A DNA stretch of 64,000 nucleotides from Burkholderiales bacterium (GCA_016213325.1 JACRAY010000035.1:1-64000); one strand, 5' to 3'; shown: positions 1 to 8,391, counted from the stretch's first letter. The notes: generated from the letters alone by a model not told the origin. A program made the numbers and translations.

Positions 1-138
1 CGTCAGGCCAGCGCTTTGCCTTCGGCTTCCTGCAGATTCGCAGTCGCCCGCGACACCCTTGCCGTTCAGCTAACGGTTCCCCTTGCCGGGCCCGTAGAGG
101 ACTTCCACCTCCAAGTGAGTGCGCCCTGCCGGGCGCAC
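1..138 (-). mobile_element. 5' end of a class IIC group II intron (partial)
   Basis: Read on the minus strand from 138 leftwards, the sequence opens with GTGCGCCCGGC, fitting the GUGYG 5' boundary of group II introns. It continues with GAAGTCC, GGGAACCGTTAGC, GCAAGGGTGTC and GAATCTGCAGGAAGCC, in the order found in domain I of class IIC introns such as the Oceanobacillus iheyensis intron. The hairpin at 121-136 is the intron's first stem. The rest of domain I, the reverse transcriptase/maturase gene and the 3' end would lie left of the window on the minus strand. Insertion five bases after a terminator hairpin is the known target preference of class IIC introns. Whether it still splices or moves cannot be seen here. 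Confidence 0.9.
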
Positions 139-143
139 CAAGG

Positions 144-173
144 ACAAGGGGCGCTTCAAGCGCCCCTTGTTTT
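144..173 (-). terminator. Intrinsic terminator of the GDSL-like lipoprotein gene, intron target
   Basis: A perfect 11-bp inverted repeat, ACAAGGGGCGC at 144-154 and GCGCCCCTTGT at 160-170 with a TTCAA loop, lies about 20 bases after the stop codon of the lipoprotein gene. On the plus strand it is followed by TTTC. On the minus strand its own terminal TTGT precedes CCTTG and then the group II intron. The hairpin very probably served as the intron's recognition structure. Confidence 0.8.
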
Positions 174-192
174 CACCTCCGCGCGCAGCGCG

Positions 193-1164
193 CTACCACC
201 TCGCGTGGATCTTGTCGAAAGCCCAGTCGCCCAGCAGCCTCTGCGCTACCGGCCCCAGGTACACGCGGTCGGCGAACACGTGGTTCGTGGTCGTGGCACC
301 GCTTGCCAGCGTGGTAGAGGTGCACAGGGACGAATTGACCTGGCCGGTGCCGGTGCCGATGCCGGGGCCCGGGTCCACCGAGTTGCAGGCTGCCACGGTG
401 CCATTGGCGAAGCCGTAGCCCGAAGGCACGGCCGTGATCAGGTTGAGCAGCAGCGCCTGGTCGACGTACAGCACGTTGGCGCCCAGGTCGACGATGGAGA
501 CCAGCAGTTCCTCGTTGAAACGGCCCGCGGCCAGTTCCATGGCCGAGGTCTGCGAAGTCGCTATCGCCCAGGGCGAACGGCCCAGGTTGTACGGCCCCAT
601 CACCACCACCTGCTTCGCACCGGCCTGCACCAGCCGGCGCACCTGCGCGCCCAGGTCGCGCCCGGCCTGCGCCACGTTGGTGAGCATCTGTGCGCTGGTC
701 TGGGCACCGGTCACGTACGCCTGCAGCTCGGCCACCAGGTCGCCCGTGCCCGCGCCGACGACCACCAGGTCGTCGGCCGCGAAAGTGCCGCCGGCCAGGA
801 AGGTGTCGATCTGCTCCTTGACCGTCGGCGTGGCGGTGTTGCCTGCGGCATCGGGATCGGCCACGACGCGTGCATTGCCGGTGGCATACGAGGTGCCGCC
901 CACCGCCGCCGTGGTGAGCGTCAGGCCGTAGTGCGTCGCCACCTGCAGGGTCCAGATGTTGGCGGTCGCGTCGTTGATGGTGTAGCGGGCCCGCGCGGCA
1001 GCGGTGGTGCTGGTCTGGCCGATGTCGCTGCTGGCGTCGCCGAAGACGACCATGCGCGCGGGGACCAGTTGCGATTCGATCTCGCCGCCGCCACAGGCGG
1101 CGAGCAGCAGGGCCGTTGCGGCCGCCGCCCACAGTAGGGGGCGGCGCAGCCAGGTTCTCGTCAT
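193..1164 (-). CDS. GDSL/SGNH-like lipoprotein lacking the usual catalytic residues
   Basis: 323 residues. An n-region with arginines, a hydrophobic stretch and the lipobox LLAAC (Cys24) indicate an outer-membrane or periplasmic lipoprotein. The body follows the GDSL-lipase plan: block I FGDASSDIG near residue 42, block II GGTSYATGNARV, block III VVGAGTGDL, and a C-terminal ADRVYLGP. In active family members these read GDSLSD, GxND and DxxH. Here the nucleophile Ser is Ala (a Ser sits one place later), the oxyanion Asn is Gly and the catalytic His is Tyr, so esterase activity is doubtful. A TACACT -10-like box (1191-1196) and a GGAGAT ribosome site precede the start. Similar GDSL-like lipoproteins are common in Comamonadaceae. 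The function is unknown. Confidence 0.8.
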   Translation of the reverse strand: MTRTWLRRPLLWAAAATALLLAACGGGEIESQLVPARMVVFGDASSDIGQTSTTAAARARYTINDATANIWTLQVATHYGLTLTTAAVGGTSYATGNARVVADPDAAGNTATPTVKEQIDTFLAGGTFAADDLVVVGAGTGDLVAELQAYVTGAQTSAQMLTNVAQAGRDLGAQVRRLVQAGAKQVVVMGPYNLGRSPWAIATSQTSAMELAAGRFNEELLVSIVDLGANVLYVDQALLLNLITAVPSGYGFANGTVAACNSVDPGPGIGTGTGQVNSSLCTSTTLASGATTTNHVFADRVYLGPVAQRLLGDWAFDKIHARW

Positions 1165-1228
1165 AGGGAAGATCTCCGAAAGAATCGGCTAGTGTAGCGA
1201 GGCTCTTTTGCCGCCCGGTAAAGGGGCG

Positions 1229-2224
1229 TCACCCGGCCGCGGCGCGCTTCAGCCGGTCGCGCACGCCCGCCCAGTCCGGCGCGTCGGGCGGCATTTCCAC
1301 CCAGATGAGCTGCACGCCCTGCTCGTCGAACTCGCGCAGCACCGCGAACAGCTGGCGCGCCGTGTCGGCAGCCGACCCGGGCATGCGGCGCACCAGCACG
1401 CGCGACGAGCGCGGGCGCAACGGCGCGCGCGCGTACACTGCGATACGCGGCGCCTCGTCACCCAGCAGGTCCAGCGCGGTCTGCAGCATCTGCGCATCCA
1501 TGAGGCGCACCCGGGCCTGCGGCGCGTAGTGCGATTCCAGTGTGCCGGAGGCGCGCGTCGCGGGCCCCGCCACTTCTTCGGGCGACAGCACCCGTTCGCC
1601 GCACACAGCCTCGAGCTGCTCGCGGGTGAGCATGCCCGGGCGCAGCAGCACGGGCGCACCGCGGCTCAGGTCGACGATGGTCGACTCGATGCCCACCGGG
1701 CAGGCGCCACCGTCCAGCACCGGCAGCGCGTCACCGAATTCCGAGGCCACGTGCTGCGCAGTGGTCGGGCTGACACGGCCGAAGCGATTGGCACTGGGCG
1801 CGGCAAGCCCGTGCACGGGCGGCTGCGCCGAGGCACAGGCTTCCAGCAGTGCATGCGCCACCGGGTGGGCCGGGCAGCGCAGGCCCACGGTGGGATGGCC
1901 CCCGGCCGCAGCAGCGGCGGCGCCGTCCCGGCGCTTCAGGATGAGCGTGAGCGGCCCGGGCCAGAATGCCTGCACCAGCCGGTGCGCCATGGGCGGCACT
2001 TCGCCCGCGAACCGGTCCAGTTGCGACTCGTCGGCCACGTGCACGATCAGCGGGTGGTCGGCCGGCCGGCCCTTGGCGGCGAAGATGCGCGCCACGGCCG
2101 CGTCGTTGCCGGCGTCGGCGGCCAGCCCATAGACGGTCTCGGTAGGGAAGGCCACCAGCTCGCCCGCGGCCAGCGTGCGCGCCGCCTCTTGCAGCGCTGC
2201 CGGCGAGGTGCCGTCCAGGATCAC
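1229..2224 (-). CDS. tsaC: L-threonylcarbamoyladenylate synthase (Sua5/YrdC/TsaC type)
   Basis: Makes threonylcarbamoyl-AMP from threonine, bicarbonate and ATP, the first step of the t6A37 modification of ANN-decoding tRNAs. The YrdC domain (about residues 1-200) shows FPTETVYGL, KGRPADHPL, PSANRFGRVSPT and ESTIVDLS. A C-terminal extension of about 120 residues fits the longer Sua5 form (331 residues) rather than short TsaC. I chose the GTG at 2224, 13 bases beyond the purK stop codon, because the frame upstream of it reads through purK in low-complexity sequence and the family motif begins shortly after. It probably belongs to the purE-purK operon. Confidence 0.9.
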   Translation of the reverse strand: MILDGTSPAALQEAARTLAAGELVAFPTETVYGLAADAGNDAAVARIFAAKGRPADHPLIVHVADESQLDRFAGEVPPMAHRLVQAFWPGPLTLILKRRDGAAAAAAGGHPTVGLRCPAHPVAHALLEACASAQPPVHGLAAPSANRFGRVSPTTAQHVASEFGDALPVLDGGACPVGIESTIVDLSRGAPVLLRPGMLTREQLEAVCGERVLSPEEVAGPATRASGTLESHYAPQARVRLMDAQMLQTALDLLGDEAPRIAVYARAPLRPRSSRVLVRRMPGSAADTARQLFAVLREFDEQGVQLIWVEMPPDAPDWAGVRDRLKRAAAG

Positions 2225-2237
2225 GCGCGGCCCCGTT

Positions 2238-3392
2238 TCAGAAAGCTTCGATGCCGAGCAGTGCCGCGGCCTGCAACGCCGTGGCACGGGCGGCGGCCGC
2301 CGACTCGGCGGTCAGCGTGAGGTGGCCCATCTTGCGGCCGGGGCGCGCGCTCTGCTTGCCGTACAGGTGCAGGTGGGCGCCGGGCAGCGCCAGCACCTGG
2401 TCCCAGGGCGGCGGCTGCTCGCTGCCTTGGCGCCACCACAGGTCGCCCAGCAGGTTGAGCATGACGGCCGGGCTGTGGCGCCGCGGCGCGACCAGCGGCA
2501 GCCCCGCCAGCGTACGCACCTGCAGCTCGAACTGCGACACGTCGCTGCCGTCCAGGCTCCAGTGGCCGCTGTTGTGCGGGCGCGGCGCGAGTTCGTTGAC
2601 CACCAGCGAACCGTCGGCCAGCCCGAAGAATTCCACGCACAGCACGCCGACGTAGCCGAGGCCCTCGGCGATCGCTTGCGTTGCCCGCACCGCCTGTGCA
2701 GCCTGTGCGGCCGGTATGTTGCCTTCGTAGACCTCGGTGACCGCCAGGATGCCGCCGCGATGCAGGTTGCGCTGCACCGGCAGGTTCGCCATCCGGCCGT
2801 CCTGGCCGCGCGCCACCACCACCGAGCATTCGAAGTCCAGCGCGAGGCGCTTCTCGAGCACGCAGGGCACGCGCTTCAGCTGCTCCCATGCCTTCGCCAG
2901 TGCCACGCGGTCCGCCACCGTCACCTGTCCCTTGCCGTCGTAGCCGAGGCGCGCGGTCTTCAGGATGCCGGGCAGCAAGGCGTCGGGCACGGCTTCGAGC
3001 TGCTGCGGCGTCTCGATCACGGCGTACGGCGCCACGGCGACCCCGCACCGCACGAAGTGCGCCTTCTCGCGCGCACGGTCCTGCGCGATGGCCACGGCAT
3101 CGGCGCCGGGCGCGACGAAGCGATGCGCTGCCAGCTGCTCGAGCGCGCGGGCCGGCACGTTCTCGAACTCGGTGGTGATGGCCGCCGCCAGGTCGGCCAG
3201 CCGGGCGAGGCCCTGCTCGTCGAGGTAGTCGGCATGCACGTGGTGGTGGCTCACCAGCCCGGCCGGACTGGCCGGGTCGGGGTCGAGCACGGCGGTGAAG
3301 TAGCCGAGCTGCTGCGCGGCATGCACGAACATGCGGCCGAGCTGGCCGCCGCCCATCACGCCCAGGGTGGCGCCGGGAAGCAGCACCTTCAT
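2238..3392 (-). CDS. purK: N5-carboxyaminoimidazole ribonucleotide synthase
   Basis: ATP-dependent carboxylation of aminoimidazole ribonucleotide to N5-CAIR in de novo purine synthesis, cytosolic. The 384-residue ATP-grasp protein opens with the dinucleotide-like GVMGGGQLGRMF loop, has TEFENVP near residue 95, and the late VNELAPRPHNSGHW motif that binds metal and ATP in PurK. The start codon overlaps the purE stop by four bases (ATGA), so the two are translationally coupled and make the consecutive PurK and PurE activities together. Length and motifs are normal. Confidence 0.97.
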   Translation of the reverse strand: MKVLLPGATLGVMGGGQLGRMFVHAAQQLGYFTAVLDPDPASPAGLVSHHHVHADYLDEQGLARLADLAAAITTEFENVPARALEQLAAHRFVAPGADAVAIAQDRAREKAHFVRCGVAVAPYAVIETPQQLEAVPDALLPGILKTARLGYDGKGQVTVADRVALAKAWEQLKRVPCVLEKRLALDFECSVVVARGQDGRMANLPVQRNLHRGGILAVTEVYEGNIPAAQAAQAVRATQAIAEGLGYVGVLCVEFFGLADGSLVVNELAPRPHNSGHWSLDGSDVSQFELQVRTLAGLPLVAPRRHSPAVMLNLLGDLWWRQGSEQPPPWDQVLALPGAHLHLYGKQSARPGRKMGHLTLTAESAAAARATALQAAALLGIEAF

Positions 3393-3883
3393 GGGACGGG
3401 GGGCACCGTCATGGCGCGCGCCGTTTCGGTCTGGCGGGCCCGGTAGGCTTCGAGCTGCTGGCGCAGCGCAGAGTCCTCATTGGCCAGCATGGCGACGGCG
3501 AACAGCGCGGCGTTGGCGGCCCCGGCGGCGCCGATCGCAAAGGTGGCGACCGGGATGCCCTTGGGCATCTGCACGATGCTGTGCAGCGAATCGACGCCCT
3601 GCAGGTGGCGCCCGGGCACCGGCACGCCGAGCACCGGCACGGCCGTCTTGGCCGCCAGCATGCCCGGCAGGTGGGCGGCGCCGCCCGCGCCGGCAATGAT
3701 GGCTTTCAGCCCGCGGCCGGCTGCGCTTTCGGCATAGGCGAACATGTCGTCGGGCATCCGGTGGGCCGAAACAACCCGCGCCTCATGGGCGACGCCGAAT
3801 TCCTGGAGAATCGCTACTGCGTGCTGCAAGGTGTCCCAGTCGCTGCTGGACCCCATCACCACACCAACCTGGATCGAGCTCAT
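3389..3883 (-). CDS. purE: 5-(carboxyamino)imidazole ribonucleotide mutase
   Basis: Moves the carboxylate of N5-CAIR to carbon 4, giving CAIR for purine synthesis. 164 residues, class I PurE: GVVMGSSSDWDTL at the N-terminus binds the phosphate, VVSAHRMPD holds the catalytic His, and GAGGAAHLPG closes the active site. The start at 3883 is set by the conserved MSSIQVGVVMGSSSD opening; the frame is open further upstream but overlaps the divergent thioredoxin-like gene. A TAAAAT -10-like box on the minus strand (3904-3909) lies 20 bases ahead. First gene of a purE-purK-tsaC unit. Confidence 0.96.
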   Translation of the reverse strand: MSSIQVGVVMGSSSDWDTLQHAVAILQEFGVAHEARVVSAHRMPDDMFAYAESAAGRGLKAIIAGAGGAAHLPGMLAAKTAVPVLGVPVPGRHLQGVDSLHSIVQMPKGIPVATFAIGAAGAANAALFAVAMLANEDSALRQQLEAYRARQTETARAMTVPPVP

Positions 3884-3903
3884 GGCGCTCCCGTAAAGGC
3901 CGG

Positions 3904-3909
3904 ATTTTA
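3904..3909 (-). promoter_or_regulatory. -10 box of the purE-purK promoter (candidate)
   Basis: TAAAAT on the minus strand, five of six bases matching the sigma-70 -10 consensus, 20 bases upstream of the purE ATG in the 40-base gap to the divergent thioredoxin gene. I could not find a convincing -35 box at 16-18 bases. Confidence 0.4.
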
Positions 3910-3923
3910 AGGTTTCACCCCGA

Positions 3924-4817
3924 ATGATCGACGTCACCATAGAAAACTTCGAACAAGAGGTCATCGCCGCCTCGATGGCCCAGCCCGTGCTGGTGGACTT
4001 CTGGGCGCCGTGGTGCGGCCCCTGCAAGGCCCTGGGACCGATCCTGGAAAAGCTGGAAACGGACTACGCCGGTGGCTTCAAGCTGGTGAAGATCAACTCC
4101 GACGACGAGCAGCAGCTCGCCGGGGCGTTCGGCATCCGCAGCATCCCCACCGTGGTCCTGCTGGTGAACGGCCAGCCCGTGGACGGCTTCATGGGGGCGC
4201 TGCCCGAAGGCAAGGTGCGCGAGTTCCTCGACAAGCACGTGACCGCGGGCGCAGCCGCCGACGAGGGCGAGCCGCCCGACATCGGCGAAGAACCGGTGGC
4301 CGAGGAAAGCCCCCAGGCACGGCTGGAAAAACTGCAGCATGCGGTGGCCACCGACCCGGCCAACGACGACGCGCGCTTCGAGTACGTGAAGGCGCTGCTG
4401 CTGGGGGGGCGCACGGCCGACGCCAAGCGCGCCTTCGAGCCGGTGGCGGCCAAGGCGGTAGGCCTGCGCAAGCTGGACGCGCTGAAGCGCTGGATCGAAG
4501 CGCTGGACGCGGCCGAGGGCACCACCCCGGCGGACTTCGACAGCCGCATCGCCGCCAACCGGCGCGACTTCGAGGCGCGCTTCGCGCGCGCCCAGGCGCT
4601 GGTGGCCAGGCAGCAATGGACCGCGGCGATGGACGAACTGCTGGAGATCCTGATGCGCGACAAGGCCTGGAACGAGGAGCTGGCGCGCAAGACCTACATC
4701 GCGATCCTCGAGGTCATCGAGCCGCCGAAGGCGAAGGTGGCGGACGGGCAGATCCCGCCGGAAGACCCGACGGTGGCGACCTATCGCAGGCGGTTGTCGA
4801 GCGTGGTGTTGAGCTGA
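3924..4817 (+). CDS. cnoX: Thioredoxin-TPR co-chaperone (CnoX/YbbN-like)
   Basis: 297 residues. Residues 1-110 form a thioredoxin fold with an intact WCGPC active site (Cys31, Cys34) and the cis-proline motif IRSIPTVVL. After an acidic linker (about 112-130), the C-terminal half is helical with TPR-like repeats ending in the YbbN-type LLEILMRDKAWNEELARK. In Escherichia coli the homologue CnoX works with GroEL, protecting substrates from chlorine stress, but lacks the first active-site cysteine. With both cysteines this protein could also be an oxidoreductase. Divergent from purE, convergent with purC. Confidence 0.9.
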   Translation: MIDVTIENFEQEVIAASMAQPVLVDFWAPWCGPCKALGPILEKLETDYAGGFKLVKINSDDEQQLAGAFGIRSIPTVVLLVNGQPVDGFMGALPEGKVREFLDKHVTAGAAADEGEPPDIGEEPVAEESPQARLEKLQHAVATDPANDDARFEYVKALLLGGRTADAKRAFEPVAAKAVGLRKLDALKRWIEALDAAEGTTPADFDSRIAANRRDFEARFARAQALVARQQWTAAMDELLEILMRDKAWNEELARKTYIAILEVIEPPKAKVADGQIPPEDPTVATYRRRLSSVVLS

Positions 4818-4825
4818 GCGCGCGT

Positions 4826-4844
4826 GCTGGGGTGTTGCCCCAGC
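4826..4844. terminator. Shared hairpin between convergent cnoX and purC
   Basis: GCTGGGG (4826-4832) and CCCCAGC (4838-4844) form a 7-bp stem with a TGTTG loop in the 31-base gap between two convergent stop codons. No clear T-run follows on either strand, so termination is inferred from position and stem. Confidence 0.5.
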
Positions 4845-4848
4845 TTGC

Positions 4849-5760
4849 TCAAGCCGTCAACCGCTGCAACGCCTCGCGATACTTCGCCGCCGTCTTCTCG
4901 ATCACGTCCTGCGGCATGTGCGGCGCCGGCGGCGTCTTGTCCCACGGCTTGCCGTTGATGCGCACCGACTCCAGCCAATCGCGCACGAACTGCTTGTCGT
5001 AGCTGGGCGGATTGACGCCGGCCGCGAAGGCGGCCTCGTAGCCCTCCACCGGCCAGTAACGCGAAGAATCCGGCGTAAGCACTTCGTCCATCAGCACCAC
5101 ATCGCCCTTTTCATCCAGCCCGAACTCGAACTTGGTGTCGGCAATGATCAGGCCCTTGGTGAGCGCGAAGTCCGCCGCCTCGCTGTAGATCGCGATGCTC
5201 AGCTCGCGGATGCGTTCGGCAATCGGCCGTCCCACCTGCGCCACCACTTCGTCGAAGCTGATGTTTTCGTCGTGCATGCCGGCTGCCGCCTTGGCCGCCG
5301 GCGTGAAGATCGGCTCGGGCAGCTTCTGCGCGTTCTTCAGCCCCGGCGGCAGCGCCACGCCGCACACCGCCTGCGTCGCCTGGTAGTCCTTCCAGCCGCT
5401 GCCCGCGAGGTAACCACGCACCACCGCCTCGACCATCACGGGCTTCAGGCGCTTGACCAGCATGGAGCGGCCCCGCACCTGTGCCACTTCGTGCGGCTGC
5501 ACCACGCTTTCGGGCGCCTCGCCCGTCAGGTGGTGGGGGCACAGGTGGCCGAGCCGCGCGAACCAGAACAGCGCCATCTGCGTCAGGATCTCGCCCTTGC
5601 CGGGAATCGGCTGGCCCATGATGACGTCGAACGCCGACAGGCGGTCGCTCGCCACCATGAGGATGCGGTCGGTGCCCACCGCATAGTTGTCGCGCACCTT
5701 GCCGCGTGCCAGCAGGGGCAGCGACTGGATGTTGGACGTGTGGACGGCCGGGTTGCTCAA
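4849..5760 (-). CDS. purC: Phosphoribosylaminoimidazole-succinocarboxamide synthase
   Basis: Condenses CAIR with aspartate using ATP to give SAICAR, the purine step after PurE. The 303-residue product has the SAICAR synthetase motifs LLARGKVRDNY, VASDRLSAFDVIM, VVRGYLAGSGWKDY, IIADTKFEFG and DEVLTPDSSRYW. No ATG or GTG fits the family N-terminus. The best start is a TTG at 5760 whose codon overlaps the fba stop (TTGA), giving MSNPAVHTSNIQSLPLLARGK. It is thus translated as a coupled gene after the aldolase. The next in-frame ATG would remove the first conserved motif. Confidence 0.93.
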   Translation of the reverse strand: MSNPAVHTSNIQSLPLLARGKVRDNYAVGTDRILMVASDRLSAFDVIMGQPIPGKGEILTQMALFWFARLGHLCPHHLTGEAPESVVQPHEVAQVRGRSMLVKRLKPVMVEAVVRGYLAGSGWKDYQATQAVCGVALPPGLKNAQKLPEPIFTPAAKAAAGMHDENISFDEVVAQVGRPIAERIRELSIAIYSEAADFALTKGLIIADTKFEFGLDEKGDVVLMDEVLTPDSSRYWPVEGYEAAFAAGVNPPSYDKQFVRDWLESVRINGKPWDKTPPAPHMPQDVIEKTAAKYREALQRLTA

Positions 5761-6821
5761 TTCACGACCTGTGCCAGCTCGCCCTTCGCGTACTTCGAGG
5801 CGACCACCTGCAGGTTCTCGCCGCGGATGCTCGCGGCCCGGCCTTCGCAGCCGAACTGGATGTAGCGCTGCTTGCAGACCTGCTTGGCCGCCTCGCGCGC
5901 GGGCTTCATCCATTCGCGCATGTCGAACTTGTCGGGGTTCTCGGCCAGGAACTTGCGCACGGCGCCGGTCATCGCCAGGCGGATGTCGGTGTCGATGTTG
6001 ATCTTGCGCACGCCGTACTTGATGGCTTCCTGGATCTCCTCGACCGGCACGCCGTAGGTTTCCTTCATCTTGCCGCCGTACTGGTTGATCTGCGCCAGCA
6101 GGTCCTGCGGCACCGACGACGAACCGTGCATCACCAGGTGCGTATTGGGGATGCGGCGGTGGATTTCCCTGATGCGGCCGATGGCGAGGATGTCGCCGGT
6201 GGGCTTGCGCGAGAATTTGTAGGCGCCGTGCGAGGTGCCGATGGCAATCGCCAGCGCGTCGAGTTGCGTCTTCTTCACGAAGTCGGCCGCCTGCTCGGGG
6301 TCGGTCAGCAGCTGCTCGCGCGTCATGGTGGCTTCGGTGCCGTGGCCGTCCTCCTTGTCGCCGCGCATGGTCTCCAGCGAGCCCAGGCAGCCCAGCTCGC
6401 CTTCCACCGTCACGCCGAGCCGGTGCGCCATGTCGACCACCTTGCGCGTGACGTCCACGTTGTAGTCGTAGCTGGCGATCGTCTTGCCGTCCGCTTCGAG
6501 CGAGCCGTCCATCATCACCGAGGTGAAGCCGAGGTCGATGGCGCCCCTGCACACGTCGGGCGACTGGCCGTGGTCCTGGTGCATCACCAGCGGGATCGAC
6601 GGGTAGGCTTCGAGCGCGGCCTGGATCAGGTGCTTCACGAACGGCTCGCCGGCGTACTTGCGCGCACCCGCGCTCGCCTGCAGGATGACCGGCGCGCCGG
6701 TCTCCTTCGCCGCTTCCATCACGGCCTGGACCTGTTCGAGGTTGTTGACGTTGAATGCCGGGATGCCATAGCCGTGTTCGGCGGCATGGTCCAGCAGTTC
6801 GCGCATGGAGACGAGGGGCAT
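5757..6821 (-). CDS. fba: Class II fructose-1,6-bisphosphate aldolase
   Basis: Reversible cleavage of fructose 1,6-bisphosphate to two triose phosphates, zinc dependent. The 354-residue protein has the metal-binding VMHQDHGQSPD, the DGSLE segment, LGCLGSLE, IGTSHGAYK and the phosphate-binding HGSSSVP and NIDTDIRLA motifs of the subtype often called Calvin-cycle type in proteobacteria. No RuBisCO or phosphoribulokinase gene is visible here, so a glycolytic or gluconeogenic role is assumed. It sits between pyk and purC in one minus-strand run. Confidence 0.96.
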   Translation of the reverse strand: MPLVSMRELLDHAAEHGYGIPAFNVNNLEQVQAVMEAAKETGAPVILQASAGARKYAGEPFVKHLIQAALEAYPSIPLVMHQDHGQSPDVCRGAIDLGFTSVMMDGSLEADGKTIASYDYNVDVTRKVVDMAHRLGVTVEGELGCLGSLETMRGDKEDGHGTEATMTREQLLTDPEQAADFVKKTQLDALAIAIGTSHGAYKFSRKPTGDILAIGRIREIHRRIPNTHLVMHGSSSVPQDLLAQINQYGGKMKETYGVPVEEIQEAIKYGVRKINIDTDIRLAMTGAVRKFLAENPDKFDMREWMKPAREAAKQVCKQRYIQFGCEGRAASIRGENLQVVASKYAKGELAQVVN

Positions 6822-6891
6822 GGCAGTTCCTGCTTGAGGTGGGGAAGGGCGGCCGCTGGTAACCGCGTGGTAACTCCCCGAATTTTACCCG

Positions 6892-8325
6892 TCAAGCCGC
6901 CCGGCAGATCTTGAGCATGTTGGTACCGCCGGGCGCGCCCATCGGTTCGCCGCAGGTGATGGCGTAGATATCGCCGGACGACACGATGCCGCGCCGCTTC
7001 AGGTGCGCCTCGGCCTCGGCCAGCGCCGTGTCGCGGTCGGCGCTCTGGTCCATGAGCAGCGGGCGCACGTTGCGGTACAGCGCCATCTTGCGCTGCGTAG
7101 CCAGCCGCGGCGTCAGCGCATAGATGGGCACGTGGATGCGGTGCCGGCTCATCCACAGCGGGGTCGAGCCGGAATCCGTCAAGGCCACGATCGCCTTGCA
7201 GCCGAGGTGGTAGGCGGTGAACAGCGCGCCCATGGCGATCGAGTGGTCGATGCGCGAGAAAGTCATGCCGCTGAAGTCGGCGTCGAGCTTCACCTCCTCG
7301 GCCATCTCGGCCTCGGCGCAGATGTTGGACATCTCCTGCACCACTTCCACCGGGTACTTGCCGGCGGCCGTCTCGGCGCTCAGCATCACGGCGTCGGTGC
7401 CGTCGAGCACGGCATTGGCCACGTCGCTCACCTCGGCACGGGTGGGCACCGGGTTGGTGATCATCGACTCCATCATCTGGGTGGCGGTGATCACGACCTT
7501 GTCGTGCTGTCGGGCCATGCGGATCATGCGCTTCTGCAAAGCCGGTACCGCCGCGTTGCCGACTTCCACCGCCAGGTCGCCCCTGGCGACCATGATGCCG
7601 TCGCTCGCCTTGAGAATCGCCTCGAGGTTCGGGATGGCCTCGGCCCGCTCGATCTTGGCTATCAGGTTCGTCTTGTGCCGGAACTCGGCGCCTGCGACGT
7701 TGCACAACTGGCGCGCCATCTCCATGTCGGTGGCGGTCTTCGGGAAGCTCACCGCCACGTAGTCGGCCTGGAAGGCCATCGCGGTGCGGATGTCCTCCAT
7801 GTCCTTGGCCGTGAGCGCCGGAGCCGTCAGGCCGCCACCCATCTTGTTGATGCCCTTGTTGTTGGACAGCACGCCACCGAGCTTGACGCTGGTGCGCACC
7901 TCGTCGCCCTTGACCGAGTCCACAGTCAGCACGATCAGGCCGTCGTTCAACAGCAGCGTGTCGCCCGGCTTCACGTCTCGTGGCAGTTCCTTGTAGTCGA
8001 GGCCCACGCCTTCGATGTCGCCGGCCTCGGTGCGCGAGGCGTCCAGCACGAACTTCATGCCCGGCTCCAGCGTGACCTTGCCCTCGGCGAACTTGCCCAC
8101 GCGGATCTTCGGGCCCTGCAGGTCGGCCATGATGGCCACCTCGCGGCCGGCGCGTTGCGCCGTCTCGCGCACCAGTGTCGCGCGGTCGATGTGGTCCTGC
8201 GCCGTGCCGTGGCTGAAGTTCAGCCGCACCACGTTGACGCCCGCCGCCAGCATGCGTTCGAGCACGTCCGGGTCGCTGGAGGCGGGGCCGAGGGTGGCGA
8301 CGATCTTGGTGGCGCGACGAGCCAT
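6892..8325 (-). CDS. pyk: Pyruvate kinase
   Basis: Transfers phosphate from phosphoenolpyruvate to ADP, the last step of glycolysis. 477 residues, full length for the bacterial enzyme: TKIVATLGPASS at the N-terminus, NFSHGTAQDH, the catalytic lysine region LIAKIERAEA, MVARGDLAVEVG, and ITATQMMESM followed by the DAVMLSAETAAGKYP signature. Upstream, across a 66-base gap with a hairpin, lies pgk in the same direction; fba follows after 70 bases. The grouping pgk-pyk-fba places three lower-glycolysis genes together. Confidence 0.97.
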   Translation of the reverse strand: MARRATKIVATLGPASSDPDVLERMLAAGVNVVRLNFSHGTAQDHIDRATLVRETAQRAGREVAIMADLQGPKIRVGKFAEGKVTLEPGMKFVLDASRTEAGDIEGVGLDYKELPRDVKPGDTLLLNDGLIVLTVDSVKGDEVRTSVKLGGVLSNNKGINKMGGGLTAPALTAKDMEDIRTAMAFQADYVAVSFPKTATDMEMARQLCNVAGAEFRHKTNLIAKIERAEAIPNLEAILKASDGIMVARGDLAVEVGNAAVPALQKRMIRMARQHDKVVITATQMMESMITNPVPTRAEVSDVANAVLDGTDAVMLSAETAAGKYPVEVVQEMSNICAEAEMAEEVKLDADFSGMTFSRIDHSIAMGALFTAYHLGCKAIVALTDSGSTPLWMSRHRIHVPIYALTPRLATQRKMALYRNVRPLLMDQSADRDTALAEAEAHLKRRGIVSSGDIYAITCGEPMGAPGGTNMLKICRAA

Positions 8326-8364
8326 GGGCGGGTCCTTCTTGTAACTAAGTTTCGGATTTTCACA

Positions 8365-8389
8365 CGGAACCGGTTACAGCGCGGTTCCG
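8365..8389 (-). terminator. Hairpin after pgk, ahead of pyk
   Basis: CGGAACCG (8365-8372) and CGGTTCCG (8382-8389) form a perfect 8-bp stem with a 9-base loop, directly after the pgk stop on the minus strand. It is followed by TGTGAAAATCC rather than a T-run, so it may be a weak terminator or an mRNA-stabilising structure between pgk and pyk. Confidence 0.4.
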
Positions 8390-8391
8390 AA

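Noticed and set aside
121..136. A second, independent terminator hairpin GCGCCC...GGGCGC
   Set aside because: It coincides with the first stem of the group II intron on the minus strand and has no T-run.
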